A stretch of 64,000 nt of DNA from CAZTAK01 sp964611585. Lineage in GTDB: Bacteria > Pseudomonadota > Alphaproteobacteria > SHVP01. The notes under the pieces were generated by a model, which saw only the letters and a list, made by a program, of their open reading frames with translations, was not told the origin of the DNA and ran no database searches. Below are positions 1-8,336 of this stretch, piece by piece. The position numbers and the translations under genes were made by a program. Location: contig CAZTAK010000006.1 of assembly GCA_964611585.1 (NCBI GenBank), positions 1 to 64,000 on the forward strand. Direction: 5' to 3'. Positions within the stretch are counted from its first letter, which is position 1, and each line of letters begins with the position of its first letter.

Positions 1-164
1 CGCCGATCCCCAACCTCTACGCCGCGGGCGAGGTGCTGGGCTTTGCGCGCCTCTCTGGCGCGGGCCACTTGGGCGGCATGTCGCTGACGCCGGCGCTAAC
101 CTTCGGGCGCCTGTTGGGCCAGAGGATCCTCACCTGGGAAGGCGCGCGCGAAGCCGCGGAATAA
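1..164 (+). CDS. FAD-binding dehydrogenase, C-terminal end (partial)
   Basis: Only the last 53 residues are in the window; the gene enters from the left edge in the frame starting at base 3 and stops with TAA at 162-164. The segment runs NLYAAGEVLG, then GAGHLGGMSL, then ALTFGRLLGQRI, which is the conserved C-terminal FAD-binding signature of the fumarate reductase/tricarballylate/ketosteroid dehydrogenase flavoprotein superfamily, where the GE pair and the glycine-rich turn contact FAD. The substrate cannot be told from this fragment. The following 266 bases hold no gene, only a degenerate dispersed repeat. Confidence 0.75.
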   Translation, partial: PIPNLYAAGEVLGFARLSGAGHLGGMSLTPALTFGRLLGQRILTWEGAREAAE

Positions 165-213
165 ACCTAGACATTCGACACACTCCCTCGGGTCTGCCTA
201 TGGCAAACAACGG

Positions 214-340
214 ACATTGGGGCGAGTCAGCGGAACAACCAAGACCCAGTTCGCACTTTCATCCTGTCGGGTGCGCCATCTTCCCGGCGATGTTGTGACT
301 TCCGCTTTTGATCCTTAGCGGTCATCTTTGCATTGCGCGG
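214..340 (+). repeat. Degenerate dispersed repeat, copy 1
   Basis: The block around CAGTTCGCACTTTCATCCTG (247-266) is repeated, with scattered mismatches, at 1178-1320. Similarity is strongest over 214-283 against 1178-1246 and continues weakly to the CATTGCGC near 331 and 1313. The two copies lie in the same direction and bracket the acyltransferase gene at 431-946. No reading frame is conserved between copies, so it looks like non-coding repeated DNA. Confidence 0.6.
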
Positions 341-430
341 ATCGCTTCGGCGCGCGCCGCAAAAATTTCCACCTACGAGCGGCTGCTGGCGCGGGCGTGA
401 ACCGGCCGAATCTGCACCCACTGCGGTCCT

Positions 431-946
431 CTATCCGGCAGGTTCTTTGACGACCCTGGCCGGTGCGCCCCATGCCCGGGCGCCTTCCGGAATGTTGCTG
501 TTGACGAAAGACATGGCGCCAATTGTGGCACGGTCCCCAATGCCAACCCCCATCTGGATTACACTGTTGGGACCGATATAGACACCCGATCCGATTGCGG
601 TCGGCGCATGTTCAACGGGTGTTTTTCCCATACTCGTTGCCCACTCTACCGTGTCGTGTGAATAGATTTGAACACCTGCAGAGATTGAACAGTTGTCACC
701 AATACTGAGACCGCCGCTGCCATCCAAAATAACATTGGGTCCGATCCAGGTGTCGCGCCCGACGGCAACGTCACCCAGCACCAAGACGTTGTCGTAGCAG
801 GTTGTTCCCTTGCCGAATCCGTACGCGGCCGCAATTTCATCCCGTTCTGAAATCAGGTCGCCGAAAGAAACGCGCCGCTTGAACTTTCGGATTTTTTCCA
901 GTTGCAGCGTTTTGTGCAATTTGCGCAGCTCGTCGGCGAGACTCAT
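431..946 (-). CDS. Left-handed beta-helix (hexapeptide) acyltransferase
   Basis: This 171-residue protein has an N-terminal helical stretch (about 1-50) followed by imperfect hexapeptide repeats (about 55-160) such as VAVGRDTWIGPNVIL, SIGDNCSISAGVQI and AIGSGVYIGPNSVI, the fold of CoA-dependent acetyltransferases. YSHD supplies a histidine in the position usual for the active site, and the end WGAPARVVK is typical of sugar or antibiotic O-acetyltransferases (WecD/LacA/NeuD-like). The ATG at 946 is preceded by GGAG at a good distance; a longer TTG form to 961 is less likely. It is a single gene with no operon partners, bracketed by direct repeats, which suggests a mobile or polymorphic surface-sugar modification gene. 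Exact acceptor unknown. Confidence 0.8.
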   Translation of the reverse strand: MSLADELRKLHKTLQLEKIRKFKRRVSFGDLISERDEIAAAYGFGKGTTCYDNVLVLGDVAVGRDTWIGPNVILDGSGGLSIGDNCSISAGVQIYSHDTVEWATSMGKTPVEHAPTAIGSGVYIGPNSVIQMGVGIGDRATIGAMSFVNSNIPEGARAWGAPARVVKEPAG

Positions 947-1177
947 GGCAAATCTCCGCAATATTGGCAGACCGTCTTTTCGTTTTCGTGGTATTTTCGC
1001 AAAAGCGTGACGCCCGAAATCATATGTGCAGCCTTCGCGTAGAGATTGCGGCGGCCCGTATTTGAAGGTGGCAGCGGCACTCTACTCCAATGTGGCGGCG
1101 CCACAGTGGTGAAAACTTACGGAGTTCTAGCGGGCCACCAGGCCATTTCGGTGGAATCCATGTTCTTCTGGGAGGAC

Positions 1178-1320
1178 ACGTTGGGGCGAGGTCGGGAAAC
1201 GACCAAGGTCCAGTTCGCACTTTCATCCTGCCGAGTGCGCCATCTATTTTCGGTCCTTGGATAGACCCGGGTTTCGAACGTCCGCTTTCGACCCGGCGCA
1301 GTCGTACCGGCCATTGCGCC
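1178..1320 (+). repeat. Degenerate dispersed repeat, copy 2
   Basis: Matches 214-340 in the same orientation; the core CAGTTCGCACTTTCATCCTG at 1211-1230 is identical in both copies. Together with copy 1 it brackets the acyltransferase gene. Confidence 0.6.
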
Positions 1321-1432
1321 GATAAAAGAATCTGCGCACACTTGCTTTGAGGCAGCTCAGGGCACTCCAATTCCGCTCCTTCTCCCGATAGCGGACATTC
1401 GCCCGTCGGATCCACGGGAGTCAGGTGTTGGT

Positions 1433-1522
1433 TAGAGCGGTTTCGTTTCGATCGGAACCGCTCAGGTTTTTTTCGCTCACGGCAGCGGACCCAAGGCTAC
1501 CCGCCTGCGCGGTCGCGCCGCG
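1433..1522 (+). repeat. Palindromic repeat family C, copy 1
   Basis: Starts TAGAGCGGTTTCG and returns as GGAACCGCTC, an inverted pair, followed by a T-rich run and GCTCACGGCAGCGGACCCAA. Nearly the same 88-90 bases occur inverted at 29804-29891, where the element carries the stop codon of mutM. The hairpin followed by a run of T resembles an intrinsic terminator on the plus strand, but no gene ends here. Confidence 0.65.
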
Positions 1523-1586
1523 ACCGCTCAGTATATGATTTCAACCCGGGGGGCTGGGGTGAACTGATATTGCGGAGGAAAGAAAA

Positions 1587-1998
1587 ATGCGCACGCTGAT
1601 TCCAACCGTCTTTGTGATCCTCGCTGCAGGGGTCTTGGGCCTTTCGGGGGCGCCGGCAAATGCCGCGGACTGGGTCGAGTATTTGCGCTCGGGTGAGTAT
1701 GGCGATTTTTTGCGACCAGGATTCGATCTCGCGCTGGGGCAGCAATGTCATGGTCAGGGCTTACTATTCCGAACTCCGTTGGGAAGAAGTTTTCAACGCC
1801 AATGTCTACACCGTCCAGACCATAGAGTACGATTGCCAGTCGTGGCAGTTCCGCCTGCGCAAGATAACCGCCCACAACGCGGAAACGGGCGAATACCTGG
1901 ACGGCAGGGAATACGCCCCGGACGATCCCACCTACCCATTTGAAGCCATCCCCGGCGGAGGCAGGCCCGAATTGCTGGCCCGCATCGTCTGCCGCTAG
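1587..1998 (+). pseudogene. Secreted surface-adhesion protein E-like protein, frameshifted
   Basis: The ATG at 1587 follows GGAGGAAAG, a strong ribosome site, and opens a signal peptide of about 28 residues ending ANAA. The mature start DWVEYLRSGEYGDF then continues, in the +1-shifted frame, as CDQDSISRW and VRAYYSELRWEEVF, FNANVYTVQTIEYDC, a typical CNP16/surface-adhesion protein E-like small domain. The frame change lies in a run of six T (1706-1711); removing one T restores a single frame of about 136 residues to the TAG at 1996-1998. This may be a true frameshift, a homopolymer sequencing error, or slippage. The stop codon lies inside the palindrome that follows. Function unknown; likely periplasmic or surface. 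Confidence 0.7.
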
Positions 1999-2056
1999 AG
2001 CAGCATCCGTTCAGGTGGAATCGCTTTCGGCGATTACTGAACGGATGCTGCTCTAG
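1995..2056. repeat. 62-base CTAG-bounded palindrome
   Basis: Begins CTAGAGCAGCATCCGTTCAG and ends with its exact reverse complement, with a loop that itself contains the pair TCGC/GCGA-like arms. The first CTAG contains the TAG stop of the gene ending at 1998. The middle part (TTCAGGTGGAATCGC) recurs inverted in the compound repeats at 15440-15576 and 15677-15814. It could form a stable RNA hairpin and act as a bidirectional terminator or RNA-end stabiliser. Confidence 0.8.
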
Positions 2057-2213
2057 GGGTCGCCCGCCTCCGGCGGAACGCGGTCCCGGCCGGCACGCGG
2101 CCGCACATCGCACTCACCGGATTGTGAGGCCTCGCGCCGGCGACTGTCGTGCCGGGCAGGGGCGCTGTATGTTAACGAATGCGCGCTTCTATAATCGCGG
2201 TTTGGGACTTGTA

Positions 2214-3029
2214 ATGAAATCCGTCTTTCTGTTCGCACGTGCGGCGGTTATCGCGCTCGCCGGGCTGGCAAGCGTGCCGGTTTCGGCGCCGGCGCACTCG
2301 CTCGATGCGGTGGAGCAACAGCAGGCTCGCCTCGAGGCCAAAGTCCAGTTCATCAACCGGCCGGCGCCGGAGTTCGCGCTCGAGGACGCAAACGGCAACC
2401 CCGTCCGGCTTGCGGATTTTCGCGGCAAGGTGGTGGTGCTGTATTTCATCTATACGTCCTGCCCCGACGTGTGCCCGCTCAACACCCAAAAGATTGTCGA
2501 AATTCAGGACCTGGTCGCGCCGACGCCGATGCGCGAGCGGGTGCAGTTCATCGCCATCACCACAGATCCCGTCACCGACACGCCCGACATCATGCGGTCC
2601 TACATGACGAGCCAGGGCGTCGATCCGGTGAATTATCTGTTCCTGACCAGCGGCCCCGGCCAACCGATGGCGACGCGCGATCTGGCGGCCGAGTACGGCC
2701 TCAAGTTTACGCCCACCGACGACGGATATCAGATGCACGGCACGATCACCCACGTCATCGACCGTGAGGCCCGATTACGCGCGCGCTACCATGGCCTCGA
2801 CTTCGAGGCGACCAACGTGGTGCTGTATCTGAACGCGTTGTCGAATGATCTCGAGAGCCACCCGGCGGGCGTCGCCGACCCGGCGCCGGCGCGGCTTGCC
2901 GCGGGCAACTCCGGACAAGCGGCGCCCCTCGCGCCCCTTTTGCCGGTGCTCGCCGGCATCGGTGGCGCGATCATCCTGGCTGCGTTGACGGCCTTCGTTC
3001 TCGTCCGGCGCTCCCGCCGACGCATCTGA
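2214..3029 (+). CDS. Sco1/SenC/PrrC family copper chaperone, membrane-anchored
   Basis: This 271-residue protein starts with a signal sequence (1-28, ending PAHS), followed by a thioredoxin-fold Sco domain (about 40-215). The copper-binding CxxxC is present at C83 and C87 (SCPDVCPL) and the conserved histidine lies in MHGTITHV (H175). A hydrophobic segment at about 240-263 followed by RRSRRR forms a C-terminal anchor, so the domain faces the periplasm. Sco proteins deliver copper to the CuA site of cytochrome oxidase or act as thiol-disulfide partners. ATG 2214 is chosen for the signal peptide; ATG 2169 is an alternative. No oxidase genes are adjacent. Confidence 0.88.
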   Translation: MKSVFLFARAAVIALAGLASVPVSAPAHSLDAVEQQQARLEAKVQFINRPAPEFALEDANGNPVRLADFRGKVVVLYFIYTSCPDVCPLNTQKIVEIQDLVAPTPMRERVQFIAITTDPVTDTPDIMRSYMTSQGVDPVNYLFLTSGPGQPMATRDLAAEYGLKFTPTDDGYQMHGTITHVIDREARLRARYHGLDFEATNVVLYLNALSNDLESHPAGVADPAPARLAAGNSGQAAPLAPLLPVLAGIGGAIILAALTAFVLVRRSRRRI

Positions 3030-3145
3030 ACCCGGCGCCACGGGCAGCAGATCCGGCGCCCGCAGGGACGCGCGGCTTGGCAAGCCGCCACCGGGCCCTT
3101 AACAAGGAAGCGGTTGGGTACAACGCACAGAGGGGGGCGGCACCC

Positions 3146-4021
3146 ATGAAACCGCAAGTCATCGGCGGCATCACCATCGAAAAACACGTCGAGTTCGAAG
3201 CGCCGTTCATCGACCCGCAAGACATTCTGCTCGCCTCGACCGGAAATGTGTTCGAGACCCACCGGCACTGGCTCGATCCCGCTTATGTGGACTACGCGGC
3301 GCAAATGCTGATCTTCAGTTTCCATAGCTTTGTGGTGAAAACCAGACACCATACGATTCTTGTCGATACCTGCGTCGGCAACCACAAGGAACGCCCGCTG
3401 GGTCACTGGCACATGCGCGACGGTTCCTACCTGGAGGACCTGCGCAAGACCCACGTCGCGCCGGAGGCCGTCGATTACGTCATGTGCACCCACCTCCACG
3501 CCGATCACGTCGGCTGGAACACGCGCCTTACGGACGGGCGCTGGGTGCCCACCTTCCCCAATGCAAAATATCTGTTCTCGGAAGGCGACTGGAACCACTT
3601 CAAGGACGTGAAGGAAGGCGAACCGGGTTACCTGTCGTGGCAGGATAGCGTGCTGCCGATCGCCGAGGCCGGTCAGGCGCAACTGGTAAAGACTGATTTC
3701 GCACTCGACGATCAGGTGCATCTCGCCCCCTCGCCCGGTCACACGCCGGGGCACTATTGCGTTCACGTCAAGGATGGTGGCGCCGAGGCGGTGCTGAGCG
3801 GCGACCTGATTCACCATCCGGTACAGATCGCGCGCCCCGACTGGTCGAGCGCGTTCTGCAGCGACCCGGATCAAAGCCGGAAGACCCGCATCAAGTTCGT
3901 GGACGACTACGCCGACACCGGCGCCGTTGTCCTGACGGCACACTTCGCCGGCCCAACCGCCGGACGCATCAAGGGAAACGGCAGCGCCTGCGTCTGGGAC
4001 GACGGCTCCGGTTCGGTCTAG
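3146..4021 (+). CDS. Metallo-beta-lactamase fold hydrolase
   Basis: The 291-residue protein has the metallo-beta-lactamase motif THLHADH (residues 115-121), a further metal histidine in PGHTPGHY, an aspartate in LSGDLIHH and a late histidine in TAHFAG, so both zinc sites look complete. The family includes lactonases, quorum-quenching AHL lactonases and other esterases; the sequence resembles the large environmental group annotated simply as MBL-fold hydrolases. ATG 3146 follows GAGGGGGG; an in-frame start at 3077 lacks conservation. The TAG stop (4019-4021) is the first part of a CTAG-bounded repeat. Cytosolic, substrate unknown. Confidence 0.85.
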   Translation: MKPQVIGGITIEKHVEFEAPFIDPQDILLASTGNVFETHRHWLDPAYVDYAAQMLIFSFHSFVVKTRHHTILVDTCVGNHKERPLGHWHMRDGSYLEDLRKTHVAPEAVDYVMCTHLHADHVGWNTRLTDGRWVPTFPNAKYLFSEGDWNHFKDVKEGEPGYLSWQDSVLPIAEAGQAQLVKTDFALDDQVHLAPSPGHTPGHYCVHVKDGGAEAVLSGDLIHHPVQIARPDWSSAFCSDPDQSRKTRIKFVDDYADTGAVVLTAHFAGPTAGRIKGNGSACVWDDGSGSV

Positions 4022-4124
4022 CGCAAATCCCGAGCCGGCGGAATCGCCGGCGACGACGATTCGCGTACTTTGTCAAACGGATAGAGCTTTTCGCGTGAGC
4101 GCATGCGAACGGGAAAAGCTCTAG
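4018..4124 (+). repeat. Palindromic repeat family A, copy 1 (107 bases)
   Basis: Runs from CTAG (4018-4021, holding the stop codon of the MBL gene) to CTAG (4121-4124). It contains two hairpins: GCGCAAATC..GATTCGCG with inner GCCGGCGG/CGCCGGCG arms, then TAGAGCTTTTC..GAAAAGCTCTA. A 107-base inverted copy lies at 21264-21370 after gyrB and a 49-base copy of the first hairpin at 37864-37912 after dsrE. Confidence 0.85.
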
Positions 4125-4286
4125 CCGCCGCGGCACACGCGGCCGCGAGGGGGCGGGCCATTCCGGGTTCAGTGGCCGACAGTCGAAATTATCGTTTCAA
4201 ATCATCGTTGCCGAAACGGCCGGGAACTCTGCCGTTGCGAACAGAGGGGTCTATTCGGCGCTTCGCCCGATTGGTGACTCCAGGTC
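4125..4286. other. Intergenic, convergent
   Basis: Lies between the 3' end of the MBL gene with its repeat and the 3' end of malate synthase. Nothing further recognised. Confidence 0.5.
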
Positions 4287-5924
4287 CTAATCCTGTTCCG
4301 CCACCAACCGGGCATAAGCCGGTATCGTCAGAAACTCCGCCAGGTCGTCGGCGAAGATTAGCGATTCAAAAAGGTCGCGCGCGTACTGCACGTGCCTCTC
4401 TTCGAACAGGGTATCGTCGGACGAGGCGCTGATCGCGGATAGTTCCTCGTACATGGTGGCGCGAATCAACTTGTCGTCGATCACGCGCCCGTCGTCGAGG
4501 GTGGCGCCGTGCTTTCGCCACTGCCACACCTGCGTGCGGCTGATCTCGGCGGTGGCGGCGTCTTCCATCAAATGGTTGAGCGGCACGCACCCGAGGCCGG
4601 CGAGCCAGGCGGCGCAGTACTGGATACCGACACTGAGGTTTTGGCGAAGCCCTGCCTCTGTAATCGGCCCCTCGGGGACTTGCAGAAGATCGGCGGCCGT
4701 GACTTCCGTGTCCTCGCGGCGGTTGGAAAGCTGGTTCGGTTGAGGCATGTGTTTGTCAAAGATCGCCTTGGCGATCGGCACCAACCCCGGATGCGCGACC
4801 CAGGTCCCGTCGTGTCCGTCGCCTGCCTCGCGTTCCTTGTCGGAACGCACCTTGTCGAGCGCCGCCTCGTTGGCAACCGTATCGCCGCGGATCGGTATCT
4901 GCGCCGCCATGCCGCCCATGGCAAAAGCGCCGCGCCGGTGGCAGGTCTTGATCAGCAAGAGGCTGTACGAACGCAGGAAATGCCGCACCATTGTGACCTC
5001 GGCGCGGTCGGGCAACGTGAACGCCGGGTCGCTGCGAAATTTCTTGATGAAACTGAAGATATAGTCCCATCGTCCACAATTGAGGCCCGCGATATGGTCG
5101 CGCAGTTCGTACAGAATTTCGTCCATCTCGAACGCGGCGAGGATCGTTTCGATCAGCACCGTCGCCCGAATGCTTCCCTGGGCGATCCCGAGTTCCTTTT
5201 GGGCGTGCACGAATACATCGTTCCATAGCCGCGCCTCGAGGTGATTTTCGAGTTTCGGCAGATAGAAATACGGACCCGTACCGCTGTCTTGCAACGCGCT
5301 CGCGTTGTGAAACAGATAGAGCCCGAAATCGACCAGTGCCGCCGACGCCGGGCGTCCGTCCACCGTGATGTGAACCTCTTCCAGATGCCAGCCGCGCGGC
5401 CGCACCAGCAGAACGGCGGGCGACTCGCCGAGTTCGTAGTGTTTCCCCTTCTGGGGATCATCGTAAGTGATTGTGCGGGCCACCGCGTCGCGCAGGTTGA
5501 TCTGCCCGTCGATAAGGTTGAACCAGGTGGGAGCAAGCGAATCCTCGAAATCGGCCATGAACACGTTGGCGCCCGAATTAAGCGCATTGATGACCATCTT
5601 GCGGTCGACGGGGCCGGTAATTTCCACCCGCCGGTCCTGGAGATCGGCGGGCACCGGCGCGACGCTCCAATCGCCGGTACGGATATCGGCGGTCCCGGCC
5701 AGAAAGTCCGGTTTGGCGCCGTGGTCGAGGCGCGCCTGAATGTCACGCCGCCGGTCGAGAAGGGTACGCCGCTCATCTCCGAATGCGCGTTCGAGCCCGG
5801 CCACGAACGAAAGCGCCTCCGGGGACAGAATCTCGTCCTGGCCGGGACACGCGGCCCCAATGATCTCGATGCCAGCCAGCGTTTCAGCCGGCGTCACGAC
5901 TTTCAGTTTCGGGGATTCCGCCAT
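4287..5924 (-). CDS. aceB: Malate synthase A
   Basis: A 545-residue malate synthase, the usual length for isoform A (about 530-550). It condenses glyoxylate and acetyl-CoA to malate in the glyoxylate shunt in the cytosol. The TIM-barrel shows NVFMADFEDSLAPTW, LLVRPRGWHLEEVHI with the active-site arginine, GRWDYIFSFIKKF, and the C-terminal MEDAATAEISRTQVWQW (about 453-469) with the catalytic aspartate. ATG 5924 has GGGAGG seven bases upstream; the open frame extends to 6173 but that part is not conserved. No isocitrate lyase gene is next to it. The 358 bases upstream, shared with a divergent gene, hold no further gene. Confidence 0.95.
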   Translation of the reverse strand: MAESPKLKVVTPAETLAGIEIIGAACPGQDEILSPEALSFVAGLERAFGDERRTLLDRRRDIQARLDHGAKPDFLAGTADIRTGDWSVAPVPADLQDRRVEITGPVDRKMVINALNSGANVFMADFEDSLAPTWFNLIDGQINLRDAVARTITYDDPQKGKHYELGESPAVLLVRPRGWHLEEVHITVDGRPASAALVDFGLYLFHNASALQDSGTGPYFYLPKLENHLEARLWNDVFVHAQKELGIAQGSIRATVLIETILAAFEMDEILYELRDHIAGLNCGRWDYIFSFIKKFRSDPAFTLPDRAEVTMVRHFLRSYSLLLIKTCHRRGAFAMGGMAAQIPIRGDTVANEAALDKVRSDKEREAGDGHDGTWVAHPGLVPIAKAIFDKHMPQPNQLSNRREDTEVTAADLLQVPEGPITEAGLRQNLSVGIQYCAAWLAGLGCVPLNHLMEDAATAEISRTQVWQWRKHGATLDDGRVIDDKLIRATMYEELSAISASSDDTLFEERHVQYARDLFESLIFADDLAEFLTIPAYARLVAEQD

Positions 5925-6282
5925 TCCGCCTCCCAGGCTTCGCCCGCCCTCTGGCGGGGCAGCGCCACATTGTGCCGGGGCGAGACCGGTTTTGAAAGAT
6001 GACGCGGCAGCAGCCACGATAATCGCCGTAGGAATGCCTGTAACCCATTGAAATGAAACTATTAATCGTTCCACGGTTCTTGGTGCTGCCGCGGCGCGGG
6101 CGCCGGAGTTCATTCCCGACAACTGGACGCGAGAGAACGGCGACCAATATTCAGCAAATCTGAACACCATCACAGATCCTGCCCGCGGGTCCGGTTGACA
6201 CGGAGAAACTAGCCGGCGAGGGATCGAAATGTCGGCGTCGCACCGCTAGGCTGGTGCGGGTCCGATTCCTGGGGAGGGGGCG
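5925..6282. other. Divergent promoter region aceB / isochorismatase-like gene
   Basis: These 358 bases separate two divergently transcribed genes. A TTGACA occurs at 6195-6200 on the plus strand but no convincing -10 at 16-18 bases follows. No gene or repeat is seen. Confidence 0.45.
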
Positions 6283-6993
6283 ATGCACGAGATCAAGCTG
6301 CGGCCAGACCTGATCGCAAACGTCATCCTGCGGCGCGGCCGCGAGCACCCGTTCGAGGAATTCGATCCCGCCACCACGGCGCTGGTGGTGGTGGACATGC
6401 AAAATCACTTCGTCGCCGAGGGCTATCAAGGCCGGGTCGCAACCGCGACCGAGATCGTCCCCAACATAAACCGGATTGCCAGCGGCCTCAGGGCGGCGGG
6501 CGGCGTCGTGGTGTGGCTGCAGACCGCATTCGACGACGACACGGTGCGAACGTGGTCGACATTCTTCGAGTCCTTCAACACCGACAAAAGGCGCGCGGGC
6601 GTTATGGTGGGGCTGAAAAAAGATTCCGACGGCTATCAGTTGTGGCCCGAGCTGGACGTCGAGGCCGCCGACCTCAAAATAGAGAAGGACCGGTTCAGCG
6701 CCTTTATCCAGGGCGCCTCTGATCTTCATGACATCTTGCAGACGCGCGCCATCGACACGCTGCTGATAACCGGTACGGTTACCAATGTCTGTTGCGAAGC
6801 GACCGCGCGCGATGCCTCGATGCTAAACTACAAAACCGTCATGGTCGCCGACGGTAACGCCGCGCCGAGCGACGACGCGCATAACGCCTCGCTCAATAAC
6901 CTGTTTGGCGCCTTTTGCGATGTCCTGACGACCGCCCAGATTATCGCCCGGATCGAGACCGTCGGCAGCAACAACGCCCAAGCCGCGGAGTAG
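6283..6993 (+). CDS. Isochorismatase-family cysteine hydrolase
   Basis: The 236-residue protein carries the family triad: aspartate D38 in VVVDMQN, lysine K135 in KIEKDRFSAF and cysteine C170 in TGTVTNVCCEATARDA. Its layout is close to RutB-type ureidoacrylate amidohydrolases and to N-carbamoylsarcosine amidases, which release ammonia and CO2 from ureido compounds; a second cysteine (C171) stands where valine is common. No pyrimidine (rut) genes are adjacent, so the substrate is not settled. Start ATG 6283 follows GGGGAGGGGG. Transcribed alone, divergent from aceB. Confidence 0.85.
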   Translation: MHEIKLRPDLIANVILRRGREHPFEEFDPATTALVVVDMQNHFVAEGYQGRVATATEIVPNINRIASGLRAAGGVVVWLQTAFDDDTVRTWSTFFESFNTDKRRAGVMVGLKKDSDGYQLWPELDVEAADLKIEKDRFSAFIQGASDLHDILQTRAIDTLLITGTVTNVCCEATARDASMLNYKTVMVADGNAAPSDDAHNASLNNLFGAFCDVLTTAQIIARIETVGSNNAQAAE

Positions 6994-7344
6994 CTTCGAT
7001 GACGACCTTAGGGACCGATCGAGAAGATCGGGCGCCCGGCGCCACCGGTTCCACCGGTTCCACCGAACGCACAGATACAACACCGACCTGGTTGGCAATC
7101 GGGTCGAAGCCCTGATTGCCCGGGTGACCGGACAGAACACCGGGGCCTACCGCGCCAGCCACCACAAACCCGCAATCGAAACGATGACCGGCACGAGGAC
7201 CCCTCGCGCGGGGTTTCGGATACCTGGGTGATGGCGTTGCGGTCGCTGATGATCGAGACCGGCCCCCTCAACGAAAGCGAAATCGAGATAAAGCTCGCAG
7301 CGGTGCGGAAATCGTTGGCCAAGCGCAGGACTTGAAGGGCGTCG
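6994..7344. other. Gene-poor stretch with short open frames, possible gene remnant
   Basis: Between the hydrolase and hldD. A 38-codon frame (6999-7115) starts six bases after the hydrolase stop and contains a small 9-base tandem repeat (near 7049-7066). A second frame ends at 7335 (from ATG 7231, MALRSLMIETGPLNESEIE) with a plausible helix and reasonable codon use, and may be the tail of a lost gene. Neither has a strong ribosome site or recognisable family, so neither is called as a gene. Confidence 0.35.
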
Positions 7345-8331
7345 TCAGCGGTAGGGATCGCTTGTCGCCAGGAATTCCTGGACGTAGCGAATGGCGCCGT
7401 CTTCAAGAGATGTAAAGGGCCGGTCGAACCCGGCGTCGCGCAGCCGCTCCATTCGCGCTTCGGTGAAGTACTGATATTTTTCGCGGATGTCTTCGGGCGT
7501 TTCAATGTATTCGATGGCGGGCGTTTGGCCCAACGCCGCGAATACGGCGCCCGCGAGATCGGCGAACGAGCGCGCCGTGCCGGTGCCGAGATTGAAGAGG
7601 CCCGACACGGCCGGGTTTTCGAGCAACCACAGCACCACGTCGACACAATCAGCGACGTAGACAAAGTCGCGCAACTGGCCGCCGTCGGCATAGTCCGGAT
7701 GGTGCGAGCGGAACAGGCGCATCGCTTCACCGCTGCTGGCGCGTTCGAATACCTGCAGGGCGACGCTCCGCATCCGTCCCTTGTGATACTCGTTGGGCCC
7801 ATAGACGTTGAAGAATTTGAGCCCGGCCCACTGCGGCGGACGCGATTCCGCGGATTCGGCAAGCGCCACCGCGCGGCAGTCGAACAGGTGCTTGCTCCAG
7901 CCGTAGGCGTTAAGAGGGCGCAGTTTGGCAAGATCGGCGGAATCGTTTGAATCGCCGAACCCCAGCGATCCGTCGCCGTAGGTCGCGGCCGAAGAGGCAT
8001 AGATCAGGGGGACGCCTGCCTTGGTGCACCAATCCCAAAGATCGAGCGACAGGCGAAAGTTGTTTTCGAGAATCCAGTCGGTATCGGTCTCGGCGGTTGA
8101 GGTGACGGCGCCCATGTGCACGACAGCCTCGACGCCACCGCCGTGATCGCCGAGCAACTCAAACAGCGCGTCGGGGGGCACGATGTCGGCAACGGTATGC
8201 TTGGCCAAATTGCGCCATTTGCCGCCGTCGCCCAGCACGTCGCAAACGGCGACGATCCGGCTCCTATCCGAGGTGAGCGCCGCAACGATGTTGGACCCGA
8301 TAAACCCGGCACCGCCGGTCACAACGATCAT
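7345..8331 (-). CDS. hldD: ADP-L-glycero-D-manno-heptose 6-epimerase
   Basis: A 328-residue short-chain dehydrogenase of the extended epimerase type, usual HldD length. It inverts C6 of ADP-D-glycero-D-manno-heptose to give the heptose donor for lipopolysaccharide inner core. The NADP-binding GGAGFIGSN lies at residues 6-14, the catalytic tyrosine-lysine pair in NAYGWSK, and the conserved FNVYGPNEYHKGRM and RDFVYVADCVDV segments follow. It starts five bases after the stop of hldE, so the two form an operon with hldE first. Confidence 0.95.
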   Translation of the reverse strand: MIVVTGGAGFIGSNIVAALTSDRSRIVAVCDVLGDGGKWRNLAKHTVADIVPPDALFELLGDHGGGVEAVVHMGAVTSTAETDTDWILENNFRLSLDLWDWCTKAGVPLIYASSAATYGDGSLGFGDSNDSADLAKLRPLNAYGWSKHLFDCRAVALAESAESRPPQWAGLKFFNVYGPNEYHKGRMRSVALQVFERASSGEAMRLFRSHHPDYADGGQLRDFVYVADCVDVVLWLLENPAVSGLFNLGTGTARSFADLAGAVFAALGQTPAIEYIETPEDIREKYQYFTEARMERLRDAGFDRPFTSLEDGAIRYVQEFLATSDPYR

Positions 8332-8336
8332 GAACG

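Larger units (their letters stand above)
947..1586. other. Long intergenic stretch with two repeat copies
   Basis: No gene can be supported in these 640 bases. It holds copy 2 of the degenerate dispersed repeat (1178-1320) and one copy of a CTAG-family palindromic element (1433-1522). Short open frames here have no conserved features and poor codon structure. A gap of this length is unusual for this otherwise compact window. Confidence 0.6.

Noticed and set aside
1020..1415. 131-codon minus-strand frame
   Set aside because: Lies in repeated non-coding DNA; the similar stretch at 227-421 is not kept in the same frame.
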